DNA of 56,290 nt from a virus. A program made the translations under genes and the position numbers. Shown piece after piece: positions 7,387 through 14,724 of this stretch. The DNA lies in the IMG/VR virus record IMGVR_UViG_3300030104_005137, positions 1-56,290 of that record; one strand, written 5' to 3'. A model generated the notes under the pieces. It saw nothing but the letters and a program-made list of their open reading frames with translations. It was not told where the DNA came from and did not search any database. Positions within the stretch are counted from its first letter, which is position 1. Every line of letters starts with the position of its first letter.

Positions 7387-7402
7387 GGGGGCCGAAGCCC
7401 CC
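7387..7402 (-). terminator. GC-rich hairpin, probable transcript end after the 63-aa gene
   Basis: GGGGGC-CGAA-GCCCCC forms a perfect 6-bp GC stem with a tetraloop. On the minus strand it lies about 19 bases after the stop codon at 7421 and is followed by T-rich sequence (TTACTTTATTTTATCC), the pattern of a transcription terminator or 3' stabiliser for the operon running from 8.36 kb. The second copy of the 15-bp repeat lies within the T-rich part. Confidence 0.55.
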
Positions 7403-7420
7403 GACTCCCACACATTTTGT

Positions 7421-7612
7421 CTAAGACAATAGCTGGTCTAAGGTTTCACCCCAGACTGCTAGATATTTGTCGTATTTCTCCAAACATCTCTTGCAGTTTA
7501 TGTGTTTTATTTCTCTGTCTTTTGCAAAACGAAATTCCTGTTGAGTCATTTCGTGTCCACAGAAAGACATCTGCTTATCATTGACTATGTCAATCATATG
7601 TCTTCTTCTCAT
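7421..7612 (-). CDS. small zinc-finger-like protein, 63 aa
   Basis: CGH at residues 18-20 and CKRC near residue 40 suggest one zinc site (C-x-H ... C-x2-C) in a basic 63-residue protein. The ATG at 7612 overlaps the stop of the upstream 51-aa gene and follows AGGAGG. A transcription terminator-like hairpin follows the stop. As part of the first minus-strand operon leaving the divergent control region, it may be an early regulatory protein. That is inferred from position. Confidence 0.7.
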   Translation of the reverse strand: MRRRHMIDIVNDKQMSFCGHEMTQQEFRFAKDREIKHINCKRCLEKYDKYLAVWGETLDQLLS

Positions 7613-7764
7613 AGTTCTTCCTCCTCTATGGTTTTTCCCGATTCTAATTTAGGTGAATAAGTTTTCATAAACTCTCGGTATTCTCCACCTACATTCTTCC
7701 GCTCGTTATATTCACGAGCTAAATCTAAGCCTTTATCTGTTATTTCCCACAGTTTTTTAGCCAT
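7609..7764 (-). CDS. small protein resembling a winged-helix tail, 51 aa
   Basis: The N-terminal LWEITDKGLDLAREY resembles the final helix and wing of winged-helix regulators (consensus like xLTxKGxxLLxxx), but the protein is too short for a complete domain. Its ATG lies at 7764 and its TGA overlaps the next ATG (ATGA). It shares its operon with two other small basic proteins. DNA binding is a weak guess. Confidence 0.6.
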   Translation of the reverse strand: MAKKLWEITDKGLDLAREYNERKNVGGEYREFMKTYSPKLESGKTIEEEEL

Positions 7765-7783
7765 TTTCTATCCCGAGTATGCC

Positions 7784-7822
7784 GGAGCATAACTCTATAG
7801 GAAGATGAAAGTCGGATGCTCC
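7784..7822 (-). other. 7-bp inverted repeat in 139-bp intergenic gap
   Basis: GGAGCAT (7784-7790) and ATGCTCC (7816-7822) could pair around a 25-base loop in the transcript between the 114-aa and 51-aa genes. The rest of the gap (7765-7903) shows no convincing gene. A 20-codon open frame lacks a ribosome-binding site. Confidence 0.3.
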
Positions 7823-7903
7823 CTCCACTGACCGGCCTTGACCAGCATCAGCTTCATAGGGAGGAGCAGTTTTATGTCTTGCTCAGGACGATTGACACAC
7901 TGC

Positions 7904-8248
7904 CTATGCCTTCAATTTCTTGAAGACCGGCTTGACTTCCAGACGCCCAGCATTAAACTGAGCAAGGACATTATCCTTGTGGGCTGTAAGGCCCCACTTA
8001 GTGCCGTCCTTCTTGATGCCACCTTTCCTCCACTTCTTACCTGCTTTACACTTAAGTGCTGGACAGGAACAAGAGTAAAGTTCTTGATTGCTCTTGGTCT
8101 TTCTGGTCTTACTACCTTTCTTTCTGTCATTGCTTAAAGCTCTTGAAAGATTACCCTCCGAACGCTCTAAAAGAGCATCCAGATGGGCCACAACTGTTTT
8201 GAGCTGACGCTCAATTTTGTTGAGTCTAGTTTCGACTTTTGTTGCCAT
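7904..8248 (-). CDS. basic hypothetical protein with coiled coil, 114 aa
   Basis: The N-terminal 45 residues form a heptad-like coiled coil (VETRLNKIERQLKTVVAHLDALLE). A very basic middle and C-terminal part follows, with three cysteines (CSCPALKC) and many Lys. It could be a DNA-binding oligomer. The start at 8248 has a strong GAAAGGAGGT site, which overlaps the stop of a 29-codon leader frame. It is the first sizeable gene of the minus arm, so an early regulator is reasonable, but no known family is recognised. Confidence 0.75.
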   Translation of the reverse strand: MATKVETRLNKIERQLKTVVAHLDALLERSEGNLSRALSNDRKKGSKTRKTKSNQELYSCSCPALKCKAGKKWRKGGIKKDGTKWGLTAHKDNVLAQFNAGRLEVKPVFKKLKA

Positions 8249-8253
8249 TGGTT

Positions 8254-8343
8254 TTACCTCCTTTCGTTGGTGATGGTGACTAAACCTTGACTAGTCACAC
8301 GTTGGGTAGGCTTCTCCATACCACTTCTCAGCCAATTCATCAT
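8254..8343 (-). CDS. possible 29-aa leader peptide
   Basis: An open frame from the double ATG at 8343/8340 ends in the TAA at 8254-8256, which lies inside the GAAAGGAGGTAA ribosome-binding site of the next gene. CGGAG precedes the start by about 8 bases, and the predicted transcript start from the TATA box at 8385-8392 falls about 20 bases upstream. The arrangement fits a regulatory or coupling leader. The peptide is basic and Thr-rich with no known domain. It contains the DNA palindrome TGACTAGTCA (8288-8297). Confidence 0.42.
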   Translation of the reverse strand: MMNWLRSGMEKPTQRVTSQGLVTITNERR

Positions 8344-8643
8344 AGCGATGCTCCGAAGAGGCAAACCAAATATAGCTACAAATAATATAAAGCTTTTCCG
8401 AGTAGTTTATATATGACATCATCAAAAGAAGAAAAAATCAATTCCGCTCACTGTTTTTGGTTGTTTATCGACGACAAAAGCTGTCATCGGTCCTCAGATA
8501 CTGTGTCAGGGCGTGCATAGGTGAGTTCGGAGCCGACCAGAATTTTTCAAACCTATTTTTAATAGATAAGCATTCGAGAAGCAGTTATTTGAGGGTATTC
8601 ACCAATAGACTTATATAGTTCCAAATATGTATATAGGGTAACT
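8344..8643. promoter_or_regulatory. divergent control region between the two genome arms
   Basis: No gene is seen here. Minus-strand promoter: CGGAAAAG followed by CTTTATAT (8385-8400), resembling the two promoters further left. Plus-strand TATA boxes: TTTATATA near 8407-8414 and CTTATATAG at 8610-8618. A near-perfect inverted repeat centred at 8479 (GACGACA-AAAGC-TGTCATC) includes the ATCGACGACAA element shared with 7179-7202. The region presumably switches between early (minus) and late (plus) transcription. Confidence 0.6.
8610..8618 (+). promoter_or_regulatory. TATA box for the structural (late) arm
   Basis: CTTATATAG is centred 30 bp before the ATG at 8644, predicting a transcript start about 4 bases before the first structural gene and hence a near-leaderless mRNA. 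A second TATA-like TTTATATA lies about 200 bp upstream. Confidence 0.6.
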
Positions 8644-9111
8644 ATGCCTAACAAAGAGCACGGTTTGAAAAAGTACAAGATAGTTAACGCACTTACAATG
8701 GATAACCCATTGTCGTTAGTAGAGAAAATTAAACAAGTTCCTGAAGACTATGAGCGCTATAAGTTCTACTTATGCGAACTTGACCAGGACCCTGGATTAT
8801 CTTTGAACATTATCGAGACCAGCCGCGTTGCTGCAATGTTAATGCAATTAGAACGTTATGATTCTTGGTCGTATGATAAGAGCATAGACGAACTTCTTAA
8901 TTTTGAAACGACTAACGAACGTATGCGAAAAATGAATGAGTACGTACTCAATTACTTACAACGTGCACGTAATACCACTATAGTACAAGACAGTATTGGA
9001 GCTGCTAGAGACCTTCTAAAGGAGCTTAAAGGCGAAGATGGTGACTTAGACGTAACGTGGAAGAAACAACCAGAAATAATAGACATAGAGGTAGAAGAAA
9101 ATGACAAATAA
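8644..9111 (+). CDS. hypothetical protein, 155 aa, candidate small terminase subunit
   Basis: The protein is soluble, helical and acidic at the C-terminus, about the size of small terminase subunits. It is the first gene of the packaging/structural arm, one gene before the large terminase. I see no clear HTH, so assignment as TerS rests on size and position alone. It starts about 4 bases after the predicted transcription start and overlaps the following gene by 11 bases. A C-terminal acidic stretch (EVEENDK) is typical of small terminase tails but not diagnostic. Confidence 0.55.
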   Translation: MPNKEHGLKKYKIVNALTMDNPLSLVEKIKQVPEDYERYKFYLCELDQDPGLSLNIIETSRVAAMLMQLERYDSWSYDKSIDELLNFETTNERMRKMNEYVLNYLQRARNTTIVQDSIGAARDLLKELKGEDGDLDVTWKKQPEIIDIEVEENDK

Positions 9112-9529
9112 TACAACAGCAGATAAGAATTTGACTGCAACAAATGAGACAGGTAATATGACTACAGGAGATGACTCCGACACAATGTTGAGTGGTCTTA
9201 TTGACGTTCTCATAGGTTCGCCAGTACTAATAGGTCTTCTTTTGGTAGTCGTTGGTGCAGGGGCTGTAGCTTACTACAAAGTTCCTGCTTTCAAGATGTT
9301 CGTAGATGTTTATGCGTCTAAGCTTTTAAGCAAGCACGAAGCAGAGATATTAGAACTTATTGAAAAAAATCTAACGCCCAAAATGAGAGAGAAGCTCTCT
9401 GTAGAAGCTGAAAAGCATCTAAAGAACGAGATTCTTGTACAGGTTATCTTAAGCAACTTTGACCACACGGAAAAGAAAGCTCAAGGTACTGTCAAAAAAC
9501 TTATACGAGATTTAGCTAAAGAAGCATAA
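9101..9529 (+). CDS. single-pass membrane protein, 142 aa
   Basis: The first 28 residues are rich in Thr, Asn and Asp and likely face outward. A transmembrane helix follows at about 30-57 (VLIGSPVLIGLLLVVVGAGA), then a charged helical domain that would lie in the cytoplasm. It is encoded between the candidate small and the large terminase genes, overlapping the first by 11 bases and the second by one (TAATG). A holin-like or envelope-disrupting role could be proposed, since no other lysis gene is seen. There is no family match I can name. Confidence 0.7.
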   Translation: MTNNTTADKNLTATNETGNMTTGDDSDTMLSGLIDVLIGSPVLIGLLLVVVGAGAVAYYKVPAFKMFVDVYASKLLSKHEAEILELIEKNLTPKMREKLSVEAEKHLKNEILVQVILSNFDHTEKKAQGTVKKLIRDLAKEA

Positions 9530-11235
9530 TGTTCGATTTGGCTACCGTTCTCGTAGAAGCCAAGAAGACTTTAGAGGAGGATTCCGCTACGGACGTACGA
9601 TTTACTCACAATTACGAGATATTTAAGAGGTTCGTGTACGTTGCGGAGTCGTCTTCAACAGATGAAGAGTTTCATAAACGCATATTGACTGATTTTGATT
9701 TGTTTTGTGTGGCGTATGTGAGACTAGATAACCGCAAGCCTATGTTTCCTGCCCCCTGGCAGACTGAGGCGGTGGCTATTTTTGAAACTAGAGAGATTAA
9801 TTTATTTATTGAACCTCGTAAAATAGGTAAAAGCGCGGTCTTGAGTGCATATATTCTTTGGAAGATGTGTAAAGAGGCCACGACTAGAGCAGTTATATTT
9901 GCTCCTACCCAGGACCAGCTTTTCATTATGGAAGATATATGGAAGGCATTGAAGCGATGTGATTATCTAATGCAGACTTATGTGCAACCACAGGCTAAGA
10001 TGGGTGATAGAGGTACCTATGGTAAGGAATATATTCGGTTTGGTTCTAACGAATCCGAGGTTGTAGCTAGTAATTTAGCGCAATCACAGAAAGCAGACAG
10101 TAAAAGAGGTAACAAGGGGTCTCTTTTCGTCGTGGATGAGATAGAGTTGGTTACAAAGGAAGTGAGAACTACGGTTATTGACGATATGATGGCCGATACT
10201 TACACCGAAAAGAAGATGATAATGGTAGGAACACCTAAGACAGTGGCCAATCCAGAGCTAGAAATAGAGTGGGAAGCCTACTTAGAGGAGCCCGAAGAGT
10301 ACGGAACACACCACATTGACGTCTGGGACGCCATAAAACAGGGTGCAATCACCCGTAGCTATATAAAAAACCGTTTTAAACGTCTAAACATACCCTGTCA
10401 GTGGGTTCTGAAGAAGGGATTATGTGCCCCGCGCGACCTAACAGAGGAAGCGGAGATAGATGGGTGGAAGTGTAACAAGTGTTGTATGCTAAATGAGGAC
10501 TTTGTTGCGGAAAATATGGGAGAATTCCCTAAATCTGCAGGTAAATTCTTTCCGAAACTGTTTTTGCAGGAGTGTGCCAGCGAATCTTGGGACTTAAAAA
10601 TCAATCCAGAGGCAGGTCGGGAGTATATTATGGGGATTGACTACGGGTTGTTGCTAAACCCTACGCAAATAACGGTGTTTGAGGTAACAGGGGACCGCGC
10701 ACGTCTAGTATTTTGGGAAGAAATAGCCCCCACGCCCCCAGAATCAGGCACAAGAGACTATGACCCTATTATAGAACGTATAAAGACTATATATCACGCG
10801 TATAAAGATAAAATAGTAAGAATATATCCAGATGCTACTGCAGTAGGTATACAAATAACAGCTGACCTTACTAAAGAACCTAGGAGAATACCTTCGGTGA
10901 AGATATATTCCAACGAAACAGCAGCAAAGAAGGAAGTTCTTGGAGTATGGATGACTGGTCCTTTCAAGCACGATATGTTACAGAACTATCGTAAGATTAT
11001 TATGGACGGACGTTTGAAAGTTCCTAAGAGTGAACCGTTTTACACTAAATTTTTACTAGAGCACGACGGAGTTGTAGTTCAGAAAGTACAGGGTACTTCT
11101 AACTATTTAAAATTCAAAGAACCTGTAGGTGGGACTATCGATTTACTCGATAGTATGGGATTAGCCCTTCTACATCTATCGAAAGATGTAAGTCCACCCT
11201 TTTTAGGTTTTGGAGTATCGAAATTAAAAATATGA
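9529..11235 (+). CDS. terL: terminase large subunit (packaging ATPase/nuclease), 568 aa
   Basis: The protein drives viral DNA into the prohead and cuts the concatemer. The ATPase domain has a Walker A variant EPRKIGKS (residues 95-102), Walker B LFVVDEIE (199-206) and coupling motif MVGTPK (232-237). The RNase H-like nuclease domain starts with the first catalytic Asp in MGIDYG (Asp371), then Asp435 (IYPDATAVG) and Asp541 in the TIDLLDSMG segment. Two close Cys pairs near 315-319 (CNKCC) may bind zinc in the linker. The order and spacing are standard for TerL. It begins TAATG-coupled to the membrane protein gene and overlaps the next gene by 4 bases. Confidence 0.95.
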   Translation: MFDLATVLVEAKKTLEEDSATDVRFTHNYEIFKRFVYVAESSSTDEEFHKRILTDFDLFCVAYVRLDNRKPMFPAPWQTEAVAIFETREINLFIEPRKIGKSAVLSAYILWKMCKEATTRAVIFAPTQDQLFIMEDIWKALKRCDYLMQTYVQPQAKMGDRGTYGKEYIRFGSNESEVVASNLAQSQKADSKRGNKGSLFVVDEIELVTKEVRTTVIDDMMADTYTEKKMIMVGTPKTVANPELEIEWEAYLEEPEEYGTHHIDVWDAIKQGAITRSYIKNRFKRLNIPCQWVLKKGLCAPRDLTEEAEIDGWKCNKCCMLNEDFVAENMGEFPKSAGKFFPKLFLQECASESWDLKINPEAGREYIMGIDYGLLLNPTQITVFEVTGDRARLVFWEEIAPTPPESGTRDYDPIIERIKTIYHAYKDKIVRIYPDATAVGIQITADLTKEPRRIPSVKIYSNETAAKKEVLGVWMTGPFKHDMLQNYRKIIMDGRLKVPKSEPFYTKFLLEHDGVVVQKVQGTSNYLKFKEPVGGTIDLLDSMGLALLHLSKDVSPPFLGFGVSKLKI

Positions 11236-11549
11236 GCTTTTACGGCGGTAATTTAGAAAATGATTGTATAGCCATCTTAAATTGGTGTTATAGAAATCAA
11301 AGTAAGAAGCAGAGCTACAGAGTGTTCGCAGATGAGCTTGGGATACCTTTAGGTACGTTACATCGTATTATAACAGGATTCAAGTACTTTGGCGAAAGCC
11401 ACTGGGCTCTAGCAACGTACGCAAAGAAATACGGATATGATATTACGTACGTAGGAAAACGTGGTTGCATTATCTGGGTAGATAAACGCAGACCATATTT
11501 AGAAAATCCCGCACTATATGAAGACAATGGAGATTTGTTCCAAATCTAA
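11232..11549 (+). CDS. small HTH-like protein, 105 aa
   Basis: Residues about 28-50 (YRVFADELGIPLGTLHRIITGF) have the spacing of a helix-turn-helix recognition unit. The rest is compact and aromatic-rich, ending acidic. Its start overlaps the terL stop by 4 bases and the portal gene follows within 17 bases. It might bind packaging-site DNA or regulate late genes. It could also be a second candidate for the small terminase subunit. Confidence 0.65.
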   Translation: MSFYGGNLENDCIAILNWCYRNQSKKQSYRVFADELGIPLGTLHRIITGFKYFGESHWALATYAKKYGYDITYVGKRGCIIWVDKRRPYLENPALYEDNGDLFQI

Positions 11550-11565
11550 ATAATGGAGAGTCGCT

Positions 11566-12996
11566 ATGACAGAAGATAACAATAAATCACCATTTTTTGG
11601 CGGATGGTTTTCATCCGCAGACAGTCCACTGACTGATTCTTCAGAAACCTTTGACGTATACGATACGAACATAGGGGACTACAGGGACAAAGAAGTTACA
11701 AAGTTTTACGACCATTATCTATTAGAATATCAAGAAAACGAGTGGTTCTCCTTTTTAGTAGATTACGTGGTTGGAGAGTTATTCACCGATTATCAATTTG
11801 TAGGTGAAGGAGCCGATGAGGTTCGTAAATTCTTTGAAAATGTTGACCCACTAGCATACGACGAAATTGAGATGATGGGTCTCAATGTCGTACGGGAGGG
11901 TACAGGTGCGTTGAAGAAGTATTGGTCTGATGGACAATTGACGCAACTTAAGGCTATGAATGGTCGTCTTTTACGTCTCGATACGATGGCAAATGAAAGA
12001 AAGGTTGCTTCTAATAAACCTGTAAATCGCTTAGGTTCTGAAGCAAAGCTACCTTCTACTGTAGAGGGTGTTAAGCAAACTTATTCAAGAAGTTTAGGAG
12101 CTAAAGTTAATGAGGTCGAAGATACTCAATTTTTACAAGTTTCTGTCGCATCAGACTCTAGATTTTTAGTTAATATGAGAACCTGGAGAATAAACGACTT
12201 CGGTGATTATAGGAACGAACAAATAGCCTTGTGCCGTATCAAACGCGATGCAAGGTCGCCTTACGGCATACCATTTGGTCGGTCTAGTTTTCACGTTATC
12301 AAATCATTAAAGGGTGTCAACCGAGATATTCTTGCATCTATAAAACAGAATGCTAATAACCTGAAAGTTATAAGCGCTGACTTAAGTGGTCTCGATTCAG
12401 AGAACGATAAGAAGACTGCATTAGAAAATCTTGCTAGAGCCTACGATAAAATATCTTCGGCTACTCAAGGAGTCGTGGCGATTGATAATCATCACGAAGT
12501 CGGTTATATGGGAACAACCGGCGCTGGTTCTAGGGACAGTCGAGTATTAGAAGTTATGGGACATCTGGAGCCTGTTATATCTGCTCTCCTAATGAATTAC
12601 TTATTTTCTATAGGGTTGATAGAACAGTCGGGTGCCAATAAATCTATAATATCTCGTCAAGAAATAAGAGCAGAGAGACAAATAGAACGATATAGGAGGG
12701 CAGTTGCCAGGTTTTTCGAAACACAGATATTCCCTGACATCACTGAACAGCCTTGTCGTTTAGTATTTAGAAAATATTACGAACCTGAAATATGGTTACA
12801 ATTATTTCAAACGAACGTTATATCAAGAGAAAAACTATTAGAACAAATGTCTATTATTGATGATGGTCAAACATACTTCAAAGACGTTTCTATGGTGAAC
12901 GTTGGGGGTGAAGGGGGAATAGGTAGAAGTGCTAATTCCAAAGCCGACACAAGTAATGATGATTCTTCTGATATGCGAAGAAGAGAGGATAAATAA
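11566..12996 (+). CDS. portal protein, 476 aa
   Basis: Position after terL, size and the pattern of an HK97/SPP1-type portal support this call. The N-terminus is mixed (KFYDHYLLEYQENEWFSFLVDY), the core contains an alternating beta-rich region, SPYGIPFGRSSFHVIKSLKGVNRDI is typical of portal wing/stem regions, a long helix lies near residues 330-400, and the Ser/Asp-rich C-terminus is disordered. The dodecameric portal forms the DNA gate at one capsid vertex and docks the terminase. The GGAG ribosome-binding site is good. The stop overlaps the next ATG (TAATG). Confidence 0.87.
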   Translation: MTEDNNKSPFFGGWFSSADSPLTDSSETFDVYDTNIGDYRDKEVTKFYDHYLLEYQENEWFSFLVDYVVGELFTDYQFVGEGADEVRKFFENVDPLAYDEIEMMGLNVVREGTGALKKYWSDGQLTQLKAMNGRLLRLDTMANERKVASNKPVNRLGSEAKLPSTVEGVKQTYSRSLGAKVNEVEDTQFLQVSVASDSRFLVNMRTWRINDFGDYRNEQIALCRIKRDARSPYGIPFGRSSFHVIKSLKGVNRDILASIKQNANNLKVISADLSGLDSENDKKTALENLARAYDKISSATQGVVAIDNHHEVGYMGTTGAGSRDSRVLEVMGHLEPVISALLMNYLFSIGLIEQSGANKSIISRQEIRAERQIERYRRAVARFFETQIFPDITEQPCRLVFRKYYEPEIWLQLFQTNVISREKLLEQMSIIDDGQTYFKDVSMVNVGGEGGIGRSANSKADTSNDDSSDMRRREDK

Positions 12997-13082
12997 TGTT
13001 AGTAAACAAAAGCGAAGAAATGAAAAAGAAAAAGAAAAAGAAATCTTACCCTGGCACAATGGCAGGAAAAAGAAGTTATTGA
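12996..13082 (+). CDS. Lys-rich microprotein, 28 aa
   Basis: MLVNKSEEM is followed by seven consecutive Lys and a short C-terminus. The ATG overlaps the portal stop (TAATG). It is the first of the run of tiny, strongly basic proteins in the head module. The likely roles are DNA condensation in the capsid or internal head components, judged from charge and location only. Confidence 0.55.
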   Translation: MLVNKSEEMKKKKKKKSYPGTMAGKRSY

Positions 13083-13088
13083 GTGGGT

Positions 13089-13202
13089 ATGAGTGAAATG
13101 GATGACAATGTTGTTGGAAATTGTTGCAATTGCTGCTGCTGTTCTAGGCCTAGTGATAATCCTAGTGATGATAGCTGCGGTTGTAAAACAAGTAAAGAAT
13201 AA
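13089..13202 (+). CDS. Cys-rich microprotein, 37 aa (overlaps an alternative reading of the next gene)
   Basis: The peptide MSEMDDNVVG is followed by seven Cys within eleven residues (CCNCCCC) and later CGC. It could bind a metal cluster or be lipid-modified. The codons (AGT, GAT, AAT, CCT) match neighbouring genes. In the other frame the same DNA encodes a smooth hydrophobic helix that would extend the following membrane protein from a GTG at 13093. The strong GAGGAGG site at 13209-13215 before the GTG at 13225 supports two separate genes. I favour that reading moderately. Confidence 0.5.
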   Translation: MSEMDDNVVGNCCNCCCCSRPSDNPSDDSCGCKTSKE

Positions 13203-13224
13203 ATTACCGAGGAGGAAACCAGAA

Positions 13225-13590
13225 GTGAGGAAAGACACGGCAAGTGAAGGAGTAACATTCAACGACATTTTTATGTTTATGATAGCTGTGCCTTTAGTTC
13301 TACTTTGGGTTGGTTTCGCAGGATTTGTTATACACAGTGGATTGCAGGACGACTCTGTTCTTGAGCAAATAGAAGGATATACAACTTTGATAGCTATATT
13401 AGGTGGGCCAGCCCTTCTAATTATTAAAGATGCTCTGGATGTTTGGAAACAAGAACAAGCTGAGAAGACTGCGTTCTATAAGGTAAAAGCACAAGCTGTT
13501 ATCGATTATAACGACCACGCTCAGAAACAAGCTCAAATGATAGAAGCTAAAGCACAAGAACAAGAACATAAAATGGAAAACAAGAAATAA
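13225..13590 (+). CDS. membrane protein with two TM helices, holin-like, 121 aa
   Basis: From the GTG at 13225 (9 bases after GAGGAGG) the protein has hydrophobic segments at about residues 13-36 (IFMFMIAVPLVLLWVGFAGF) and 52-68 (TLIAILGGPALLII), then a long charged amphipathic helix ending Lys-rich. An in-frame GTG at 13093 would add 44 residues including a third TM helix and give 165 aa. Size and topology fit a holin or an internal head membrane-interacting protein. The placement within head genes leaves the role open. Confidence 0.65.
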   Translation: MRKDTASEGVTFNDIFMFMIAVPLVLLWVGFAGFVIHSGLQDDSVLEQIEGYTTLIAILGGPALLIIKDALDVWKQEQAEKTAFYKVKAQAVIDYNDHAQKQAQMIEAKAQEQEHKMENKK

Positions 13591-13604
13591 ACGGAGAATA
13601 AATT

Positions 13605-13847
13605 ATGGAAAAGCAAGAAATGTTAGATTTTCTCAAGGCTAGAGGATTATTCGAAAGAGGAATGAATCAACTAGTAGGATGGGAATTAGCTGAATTAGTA
13701 GAAGAAGCTATGAAAGCTGGAGTACCTACCAAAGAGGAAGAAGCAGAAATAGAAGAATTAACGAAACCTAAAGCAAAAGCAAAGCCAAAAGCGAAGCCAA
13801 AAGCAAAACCAAAGGCAAAGCCTAAAGCAAAAAAAGCAAAGGCTTAA
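13605..13847 (+). CDS. KPKA-repeat protein, 80 aa
   Basis: An acidic N-terminal helical part (about residues 1-52) resembles short SAP/LEM-like helical motifs. It is followed by a tail of tandem Lys-Pro-Lys-Ala units like histone H1 or bacterial histone-like tails. The DNA of the tail is a degenerate 12-bp tandem repeat (about 13766-13840). DNA binding and condensation is the natural reading, probably inside the capsid or on replicating DNA. GGAG precedes the ATG. Confidence 0.7.
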   Translation: MEKQEMLDFLKARGLFERGMNQLVGWELAELVEEAMKAGVPTKEEEAEIEELTKPKAKAKPKAKPKAKPKAKPKAKKAKA

Positions 13848-13857
13848 ATACTTAGAA

Positions 13858-14040
13858 ATGGCTAAGAAGACTAAGTCTAGAGTTAACGAAGCTGGAAACT
13901 ATACTAGACCTACTATGAGAAAGATGTTATTCAATAAAATCAAATCAGGTGGAAAGGGAGGTTCTCCAGGACAATGGTCTGCAAGAAAAGCACAAATGTT
14001 AGCTCGAGAATACAAAAAACGCGGTGGAGGTTACCGTTAA
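13858..14040 (+). CDS. basic microprotein, 60 aa
   Basis: This highly basic protein (MAKKTKSR..., ending KKRGGGYR) contains a Gly/Ser-rich centre and a C-terminal helix. There is no recognised family. The stop overlaps the next ATG (TAATG), continuing the coupled series. Similar short Lys/Arg-rich proteins are common beside head genes in marine tailed viruses, usually without assigned function. Confidence 0.7.
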   Translation: MAKKTKSRVNEAGNYTRPTMRKMLFNKIKSGGKGGSPGQWSARKAQMLAREYKKRGGGYR

Positions 14041-14285
14041 TGGCTCTAAAAAAATCTCAAAAGTCTCTTCAGCGATGGGGAGTACAAAAATGGGGTTACG
14101 TCACAAAGGCTGACGAAAAAAAGCCTAAATCAAAAAGAGGACGTTACCTTCCTGAGAGTGTTAGAAAGGGTATGACAGCGGCAGAAAAAGCAGCATCAAA
14201 TCGAAAAAAACGTAAAGCTGGCGGAGTCGGTAGTCGTGCTAGATATTCTAAAAAGGTAAGAAAAGCAGTAAGGAGAGCTAAATAA
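14040..14285 (+). CDS. basic protein, 81 aa
   Basis: The start at 14040 (MALKKSQK) overlaps the previous stop. Two thirds of the protein is Lys/Arg/Ala/Ser, with a motif GRYLPESVRKGMTAAEKAASNRKK that resembles a short helical DNA-binding segment found in phage and nucleocytoplasmic virus basic proteins. No enzyme motif is present. It is TAATG-coupled to the next gene. Confidence 0.7.
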   Translation: MALKKSQKSLQRWGVQKWGYVTKADEKKPKSKRGRYLPESVRKGMTAAEKAASNRKKRKAGGVGSRARYSKKVRKAVRRAK

Positions 14286-14548
14286 TGGTTACATACAGAG
14301 GAGAAAAATTTTCAGGTTATAATAAACCAAAGAAAACGCCTAACGCAAAAAAATCTCACGCAGTTTTGGCGAAAGAAGGTGGCAAAGTGAGACTCATTAG
14401 ATTCGGCCAACAAGGTGTATCTGGAGCAGGTAAGCGAACAGATGCTAAGTCTAAAGCTAGAAGAAAGTCTTTCAAAGCTAGGCACGCTAAGAACATAAAA
14501 AAGGGGAAGATGTCCGCAGCTTACTGGGCAAATAGAACAAAATGGTAG
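14285..14548 (+). CDS. conserved-looking basic phage protein, 87 aa
   Basis: The C-terminal segment (SFKARHAKNIKKGKMSAAYWANRTKW) is of a type I associate with small proteins near the head genes of many marine tailed phages. They carry no experimental function. The whole protein is basic and Gly/Ser-containing. It overlaps the following gene by 7 bases. Confidence 0.72.
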   Translation: MVTYRGEKFSGYNKPKKTPNAKKSHAVLAKEGGKVRLIRFGQQGVSGAGKRTDAKSKARRKSFKARHAKNIKKGKMSAAYWANRTKW

Positions 14549-14724
14549 TTAAAAAAATAAAAGGAGTTGATGTGTCTAAGTTAACAACTAGACAGCAAAC
14601 ATCACTTGCAAAACATTCAGAACATCATTCCAAAGAACATATGAAGTATATGGTCAATGCAATGAAAAATGGAACTACATTTTTAAAATCTCATACAGAA
14701 GCAATGAAAAAGGTAGGTAAGTAA
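14542..14724 (+). CDS. His/Lys-rich small protein, 60 aa
   Basis: Residues 10-60 (KLTTRQQTSLAKHSEHHSKEHM... SHTEAMKKVGK) form a His-rich amphipathic pattern seen in short phage proteins of unknown function. Its ATG overlaps the preceding stop, and the next gene starts at its own stop (TAATG). A metal-binding or capsid-internal role is possible. Confidence 0.7.
   Translation: MVVKKIKGVDVSKLTTRQQTSLAKHSEHHSKEHMKYMVNAMKNGTTFLKSHTEAMKKVGK

Noticed and set aside
7146-7415. 89-codon minus-strand open frame
   Set aside because: It spans the promoter, operator-like repeats and GC hairpin of the 212-aa gene region and has no start signal or recognisable composition.
8500-8560. Possible tRNA T-arm (GAGTTCGGAGCC) in the control region
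   Set aside because: No matching acceptor, D or anticodon stems could be found around it.
13766-13840. Short tandem repeats as a possible CRISPR or satellite
   Set aside because: They are coding KPKA repeats of the 80-aa protein; there are no spacers of constant length.
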